Shown here: piece after piece, positions 59,763-64,000 of the stretch
How positions within the stretch are numbered: the first letter of the stretch is position 1
Layout: the number at the start of each line of letters is the position of its first letter
Source: Peptococcaceae bacterium 1198_IL3148
GTDB taxonomy: Bacteria; Bacillota; Desulfotomaculia; Desulfotomaculales; Desulfohalotomaculaceae
Length of the DNA stretch: 64,000 nt
NCBI GenBank assembly: GCA_036763105.1
Contig: JBAIYS010000013.1
Coordinates: forward strand, 1 to 64,000
Reading direction: 5' to 3'
Program-made: the position numbers and the translations under genes
Notes under the pieces: generated by a model
The model's database searches: none
Told to the model about the DNA's origin: nothing
Seen by the model: the letters and a program-made list of their open reading frames with translations, nothing else

Positions 59763-60275
59763 CTGATACCATTAGAGGACCAACTGTTTGCATTTATTAT
59801 GACTATCATTATTGGGGTGTTGGCGGGTTTGCTTTTTGACCTATACCGCGTAATAGCCCAATTGTTTAATTTAAAAAAATGGGGACTAATGATCGGGGAC
59901 ATTCTCTACTGGCTAATATTAACGCCAGTGGTGTTTATAATTTTATTATGGGGCAACGGTGGTGAGGTGAGGTTTTACGTTGTCATTGGCCTAGCCATTG
60001 GGGCGATACTATACTTACAACTGCTCAGTCAGCCAATAACACCGCTAATCAAAGGATTTTTCAATATAGTTAAACAAAGCATTAATCTGGCGGTTAAGCT
60101 GTTTAAACTTATTTGGAAAGCCCTTTGTCTGCCCTTTAAAGTGGTATTTGTGGTGGTGACAGCACCGGTGGGGTTTGTTTTTAAATTATTAAAAAAACTG
60201 GGGGTGGGCATAAATAAGCCGGTCAATAGATTAATCGGTAAGTTAAGGTTGTGGATAAAACCCAAACAAGAATAA
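59763..60275 (+). CDS. yabQ: spore cortex biosynthesis protein YabQ
   Basis: Integral membrane protein, about 170 residues. The conserved N-terminal block LEDQLFAFIMTIIIGVLAGLLFDLYRV begins well before the first ATG (59799). The RBS GAAAGGGG points to CTG 59763 (or ATA 59766), so the start is non-canonical. Three to four membrane helices precede a basic C-terminal region. It is required for cortex formation in B. subtilis. It follows yabP by 23 bases. Confidence 0.88.
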   Translation: MIPLEDQLFAFIMTIIIGVLAGLLFDLYRVIAQLFNLKKWGLMIGDILYWLILTPVVFIILLWGNGGEVRFYVVIGLAIGAILYLQLLSQPITPLIKGFFNIVKQSINLAVKLFKLIWKALCLPFKVVFVVVTAPVGFVFKLLKKLGVGINKPVNRLIGKLRLWIKPKQE

Positions 60276-60310
60276 ACAAAACTCTGCGTTGGCGGCAGAG
60301 TTTTGCTGTT
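60276..60310 (+). terminator. terminator after yabQ
   Basis: Stem CAAAACTCTGC with GCAGAGTTTTG and a weak T-rich tail. Confidence 0.65.
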
Positions 60311-60471
60311 TGCAAATAAAATATTTAAAACCGGCAGGATTTTCTTACAAAATGTAGTAATCATGTAATTACATTGTAATTAATTTGTAAACAGATTGTG
60401 GATAAACTAGTGGATAAGCAGTGGATAAATTGTAGATAATGTGATACTGCTATCACCAGAGGTGGCTAGAA

Positions 60472-60699
60472 TTGCAACTGGAAATTAGGGGAGCGGAAAA
60501 ATTAAGTTTCCGTGAACGGCAAGTGGTAACCCTAAAGGAAATGGGTTATAGTAATGAAAAAATTGCTAACAAATTAAATCTTTCAGCCAGTACGGTGGCC
60601 ACCTTGTTTGCCCGCGCTAAAAATAAAGGTTACCAAGTGGTAATTGTAATACCAGGTGATACCATGGGATTGTTTACACCTGATGATGGGGAGGAGTAG
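60472..60699 (+). CDS. small LuxR/sigma-70-region-4-like HTH protein
   Basis: 75 residues. FRERQVVTLKEMGYSNEKIANKLNLSASTVATLFARAKNKGY is a helix-turn-helix of the sigma-70 region 4/LuxR type, and nothing else is present. TTG start with AGAGGTGG upstream. Only four bases separate it from divIC, so it is in the same transcript. A DNA-binding or regulatory role is inferred from the fold. Confidence 0.75.
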   Translation: MQLEIRGAEKLSFRERQVVTLKEMGYSNEKIANKLNLSASTVATLFARAKNKGYQVVIVIPGDTMGLFTPDDGEE

Positions 60700-60702
60700 C
60701 AT

Positions 60703-61110
60703 TTGATTTCATCAACCAACGGCCGAGGCAAGACGATTCCCTTTAGAAAAAAAACTGAGGTAAAAATTAAAAAACAACCGGGGAAAGCTAAATTAAAGTT
60801 TAAATTTCCCTTTATAGTAATGACATTGGTGGTAATTTATATGGCGGTATCCCTTGCTGGCGAAATGCAAAAACTAAATGTGATGCGCCAAAATGTACAA
60901 GCCATCGAGCAGCAAGTGGAGCAACTGCAAAATAAAAATGCTGAGTTACACAAAACCTTAGAGCTGATGCAATCAAAGGATTATGTGGAACGGGTGGCCC
61001 GGGAAAACCTGGGGCTGGTTAAACCCGGCGAGAGTTTAATTGTGCCGGTGGAACAACCAGAACAGCCCTCCGCCAATACCAATATAATTGATCCAACAAT
61101 AAAGGATTAA
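60703..61110 (+). CDS. divIC: septum formation initiator DivIC/FtsB
   Basis: 135 residues. A basic cytoplasmic N-terminus is followed by one membrane helix (FPFIVMTLVVIYMAVSLAG, about 42-60), an extracellular coiled coil (NVQAIEQQVEQLQNKNAELHKTLELM) and the YVERVARENLGLVKPGES block typical of DivIC/FtsB. TTG start, RBS GGGGAGGAG. Terminator follows. Confidence 0.9.
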   Translation: MISSTNGRGKTIPFRKKTEVKIKKQPGKAKLKFKFPFIVMTLVVIYMAVSLAGEMQKLNVMRQNVQAIEQQVEQLQNKNAELHKTLELMQSKDYVERVARENLGLVKPGESLIVPVEQPEQPSANTNIIDPTIKD

Positions 61111-61134
61111 AAAGCGCCAATGGGCGCTTTTTTT
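61111..61134 (+). terminator. terminator of divIC
   Basis: AAAGCGCC/GGCGCTTT stem, AATG loop, T run, beginning at the base after the stop codon. Confidence 0.88.
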
Positions 61135-61150
61135 GACATGGGAGTGAGCG

Positions 61151-62059
61151 ATGATGAAGGTTGCCGCAATAGATGTGGGCACTAATTCCACCAGACTATT
61201 AATTGCCGAGGTCAGTCGAGACTTTAAATTAAGGGTTATTCATAGCGATTTAGTCACCACGCGGCTCGGAGAGGGCATCAGTGCCGGTTGTCTGATGGAG
61301 ACTGCCATGGTGAGAACGGTGGCAGCCATTAAAACATTTTTTCAATATGCCCAGAAAATGCAGGTGGAACGGGTAATCATTGCTGCCACCAGTGCGGTAA
61401 GGGATGCGGTAAACCGCGATGTATTTAGCGATATGGTGTACCAGAAAACCGGCATTAAACCGTTAGTGCTGTCTGGGGAGCAGGAAGCGGCCATTGGTTA
61501 TCGCGGGGTGCAAGGGGGCATGGTTGGTGCTGCCGATGGCTTGGTTGTTTTGGATGTGGGCGGTGGCAGCACAGAAATATGCTGGCAGCAAAATGAAACT
61601 GTGTATTTTGCCAGTGTTAACGTTGGGGCGGTGCGCATGACCGAAGGGGGTCACAGTGATGAAGAAATAACTGGTTTGCTGCGCCCGCTGCTAAAACAGA
61701 TTGACCTAAAGCAAGTTGACAATTTGGTTGCCGTTGGGGGCACAGCCACCACACTGGCAGCAATAATCCAACAATTGGCAGTCTATGACCCCCGAAAGGT
61801 ACATGGTTTTATAATTACCCAGCAGCAGATTGAACGGGTGTTACAGCGGCTAAGTTCATTGTCCATTGATGAACGAAAAAACATTCCCGGCTTACAACCC
61901 CAAAGGGCTGACATCATTGTGGCTGGGGTAAGAATTATCAAACAAATGTTGGATCTTTTGCAGGTAAATAAATTTATCGTTAGCGAAGCAGATATACTAT
62001 GGGGTTTGGTCATCAATGCTGCAGCTAATGTCGATAAAAAACCCAACACAACCTACTAA
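61151..62059 (+). CDS. ppx: exopolyphosphatase / pppGpp phosphatase family (Ppx/GppA)
   Basis: 302 residues, the short form of the family. ASKHA ATPase-like fold: AAIDVGTNSTRLLIAEV (4-20), ATSAVRDAVNRD (near 78), GEQEAAIGYRGV, VVLDVGGGSTEICW (near 134) and AVGGTATTLAAI (near 196). The C-terminal HD-like domain of long Ppx proteins is absent. It hydrolyses polyphosphate or guanosine pentaphosphate; which one cannot be told. Two adjacent ATG starts. Confidence 0.93.
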   Translation: MMKVAAIDVGTNSTRLLIAEVSRDFKLRVIHSDLVTTRLGEGISAGCLMETAMVRTVAAIKTFFQYAQKMQVERVIIAATSAVRDAVNRDVFSDMVYQKTGIKPLVLSGEQEAAIGYRGVQGGMVGAADGLVVLDVGGGSTEICWQQNETVYFASVNVGAVRMTEGGHSDEEITGLLRPLLKQIDLKQVDNLVAVGGTATTLAAIIQQLAVYDPRKVHGFIITQQQIERVLQRLSSLSIDERKNIPGLQPQRADIIVAGVRIIKQMLDLLQVNKFIVSEADILWGLVINAAANVDKKPNTTY

Positions 62060-62094
62060 TAATGACATATATTTCCAGTCGGCTGTACTATAAT
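62029..62094 (+). promoter_or_regulatory. candidate Spo0A-type promoter region of spoIIE
   Basis: TATAAT (62089-62094) lies 39 bases before the spoIIE ATG, with no good -35, as is usual for Spo0A-activated sigma-A promoters. TGTCGATAAA (62029-62038), in the end of ppx, resembles a 0A box (TGTCGAA) but is distant. Support is moderate for the -10 and weak for the 0A box. Confidence 0.4.
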
Positions 62095-62132
62095 TAACTT
62101 AGTGTTACATTGTAGTACAGAGGAGTGGACGT

Positions 62133-64000
62133 ATGTATAACGATATCGATGTTTATCCCTACCGCCGTAACAGTGAAGGTTCAAAGGAAGCGGGGCATAA
62201 GGGTGGTTTGGGTTATGATAAAAATAAAAAAGGCATCAAATCATTCTTTAAAAAATGGTCTACACTGGGACGAGCTTTCACTGGGCGGTGGCTACTATTG
62301 TATCTTACCGCCTTTTTTCTTGGCAGAGCAGTACTGATGGGGGAATTGATGCCCTTTGGTGTAGCCTTTGTGGCAGCCTTTATAAGGGTGGCCGGAAGCG
62401 ATAACCTTGGGCCGTTAATATGTACCTGCTTGGGACTGGCTACAGTGATCAATGGACCGCCACTGGCCAGCGGCATTTTAGCCATTATCGCCACTTACCT
62501 ATTGCTCAGGTTTGGGCCGGATATGGAAAGCCGCCAGTGGTATGTCATTCCGGGAGTGGTTTTAATTACCGAGCTGATTGTCAAGTGTTCCTTTGTGGCC
62601 TATGGTGGTGGTTTGCTATACGGCTATATCAGCGTGCTGTTTGAAGCGGTATTTGCTTGCATTTTGACCATTGCCTTCCTCCACGCCTTACCGCCGCTGT
62701 GGCGAAGTACCGTCCCCGGCAGGATTAGTGGTGAAGCAGTGTTTTGCATGTTGCTGTTGTTTGGGGGAGTAATAGCCGGCACTGGCGAAATGGGGATAGG
62801 TAATGTTAGCCTGCGGGGGATAATCAGCAACTACGTTATTTTACTGGCGGCGTTAGTTGGTGGGGTTGGCCTGGGGGCAGCGGCCGGTGCGGTGGTGGGA
62901 GTGATTCCCGGACTATCCTATGTGGTGGCGCCGGTAATCATTGGGGCCTATTCCTTTGCCGGCTTAATAGCGGGTATGTTAAGAAGTTTTGGGCGCATTG
63001 GCGTATCAATGGGCTTTATGCTAGGTAATATTTTACTTTCCATTTACATCACTAATTATGGTTCAATGGTGGAGGTGCTGCTGGAGACCGGGCTGGCCAC
63101 ATTAATGTTTTGTTTGATGCCCCACAGGTGGATTGAAACCGTTACCAAGATTTTGCCAACCCACCAGGGAATTAAAATGCATCGTCTACCGTTAGCCCAA
63201 ACAAGAATTAAGGAAATCACCGCTGACCGGATACGGGATTGGTCCGGTGTTTTTGATGAGCTGGCCAATAGCTTTCAACAAGTGTCCACCACGGTGGAGC
63301 AATCCCAGGAAGAACAGGGGCTGGAAAAATTATTTATCGAAGTGGGGCAAAAGGTTTGCGACGGATGTGCCCTCTATCGCACCTGTTGGGAACGGGAATT
63401 TTATAGTACCTATCAACAAATACTTGATTTGTTAGCCAATGTAGAAACCTACGGCAATTTAAAAATAGATGATTTACCCAATGCCATGAAAAAGCGGTGT
63501 GCGCGATTAAAGGAAATGACCATCACTTTAAATTGTTTGTACGACAATTTCAAACTAAATAACTACTGGCAGGAAAAGTTGTTGGAAAGCCGGCAGTTGG
63601 TGTCAGAACAATTGAAGGGCGTATCCAATATTTTGGTGAATATGTCCCGGGAATTAGAAAAGGACGCCGAACAATTTGGAGAAATAGAGACCGCCATCAT
63701 TAAACGCTTAAAGAAAGAAGGGCTGCCGGTATTAGATATCTTTACTTTTCATCATGCCAATGGGGCGGTGGAAGTGGGCATCACCAGACCCGCCTGTGGC
63801 GGTAAACTTGAATGTCAGCATAAAATTGCACCGTTGGTTTCGGCCATAACCGGTCAAGACTTAATTGTGGCCAGCAGCGGTTGCAGTTTGCAGCAAAACA
63901 ATGCAGATATCTGTACATTTAAACTGTACTCTTCTTTGCCCTTTAGGGTTTCGGTGGGCACCGCCGGTATTGCCAAAGGTGGTGGTAAGCTATCGGGGGA
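62133..64000 (+). CDS. spoIIE: stage II sporulation protein E (5' part, runs off the window)
   Basis: The frame is open from ATG 62133 (RBS AGAGGAG, seven bases) to the window edge, 622 codons. About ten membrane helices (first near 50-70, LLLYLTAFFLGRAVLMGELMPFGVAF) fill residues 45-325. A cytoplasmic central region with CDGCALYRTCW (near 410) and the start of the PP2C phosphatase domain (VEVGITRPACGGKLECQHKIAPLVSAITGQDLIV region) follow. SpoIIE dephosphorylates SpoIIAA to release sigma-F. The window ends before the PP2C core is complete. Confidence 0.95.
   Translation, partial: MYNDIDVYPYRRNSEGSKEAGHKGGLGYDKNKKGIKSFFKKWSTLGRAFTGRWLLLYLTAFFLGRAVLMGELMPFGVAFVAAFIRVAGSDNLGPLICTCLGLATVINGPPLASGILAIIATYLLLRFGPDMESRQWYVIPGVVLITELIVKCSFVAYGGGLLYGYISVLFEAVFACILTIAFLHALPPLWRSTVPGRISGEAVFCMLLLFGGVIAGTGEMGIGNVSLRGIISNYVILLAALVGGVGLGAAAGAVVGVIPGLSYVVAPVIIGAYSFAGLIAGMLRSFGRIGVSMGFMLGNILLSIYITNYGSMVEVLLETGLATLMFCLMPHRWIETVTKILPTHQGIKMHRLPLAQTRIKEITADRIRDWSGVFDELANSFQQVSTTVEQSQEEQGLEKLFIEVGQKVCDGCALYRTCWEREFYSTYQQILDLLANVETYGNLKIDDLPNAMKKRCARLKEMTITLNCLYDNFKLNNYWQEKLLESRQLVSEQLKGVSNILVNMSRELEKDAEQFGEIETAIIKRLKKEGLPVLDIFTFHHANGAVEVGITRPACGGKLECQHKIAPLVSAITGQDLIVASSGCSLQQNNADICTFKLYSSLPFRVSVGTAGIAKGGGKLSG

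Noticed and set aside
62029-62038. 0A-box-like TGTCGATAAA as a separate Spo0A site
   Set aside because: One mismatch in a short motif and about 50 bases from the -10; kept only as a remark in the spoIIE promoter entry.
62125-62337. 70-codon frame at the start of spoIIE in another reading frame
   Set aside because: The SpoIIE frame from 62133 has the RBS and continuous homology to the window edge; this one is a shadow.

Overview
This window reads as the chromosome of a strictly anaerobic, endospore-forming Bacillota of the class Clostridia, most like the Desulfotomaculum/Peptococcaceae group. The evidence is the near-complete run of low-GC Gram-positive housekeeping and sporulation genes in the order known from the origin-proximal part of Bacillus subtilis, together with a four-subunit 2-oxoacid:ferredoxin oxidoreductase, a SipL-type DUF3794/LysM spore protein (a clostridial trait), T-box leaders, and frequent TTG/GTG starts behind strong Shine-Dalgarno sites. 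Genus and species cannot be settled from the sequence alone.

Layout. 1-8.9 kb: the end of an rRNA operon (5S), then a serine-centred block: a UCC-specifier T-box, a class V aminotransferase, serA, serS, four different tRNA-Ser genes, two tRNA-Arg genes, tadA, a cupin-regulator/acyl-CoA-ligase pair and the SRP RNA. 9-29.7 kb: dnaX, ybaB, recR, bofA, a ferredoxin oxidoreductase operon with a P-loop partner, gin (csfB), an Orn/Lys/Arg decarboxylase-family gene, tmk, holB, ricT, yabA, rsmI, abrB, a Met T-box with metG, tatD, cobO, a 3D-domain protein, rsmA, a YkuK-like gene and yabG. 29.7-42.5 kb: an accessory stretch between yabG and ispE, where B. subtilis has only veg and sspF. It holds a lone large serine recombinase, two serine proteases, a CAP-domain secreted protein, sipL, two extra YbaB/EbfC paralogues, several tiny membrane proteins, an HMA-like protein, a DMT-family membrane protein and an L,D-transpeptidase. 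42.6-64 kb: the conserved order resumes with ispE, a GntR regulator, spoVG, glmU, prs, ctc, pth, mfd, spoVT, mazG, hup, rqcP, a SpoIID-like protein, yabP, yabQ, divIC, ppx and the 5' two thirds or so of spoIIE.

How it works together. The core genes serve translation (Ser/Arg/Met charging and tRNA editing), replication and repair (DnaX, HolB, YabA, RecR, Mfd) and spore development in both compartments (BofA, Gin, YabG, SpoVT, SpoVG, YabP/Q, SpoIIE). Sequence signals support this: a sigma-K-type promoter lies before yabG and a sigma-G-type one before spoVT. The same sigma-K-type signal, with identical 16-bp spacing, lies before two accessory genes (a YbaB paralogue and a Cys-rich mini membrane protein), so at least part of the accessory block looks like a mother-cell sporulation module.

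The most unusual structure is a family of six dispersed, long-inverted-repeat elements (11.2, 11.5, 33.6, 37.6, 58.8 and 59.0 kb). They have terminal inverted repeats, a conserved two-hairpin apex and compensatory base changes between arms. They sit in otherwise conserved operon junctions and carry no transposase. I do not recognise this family.
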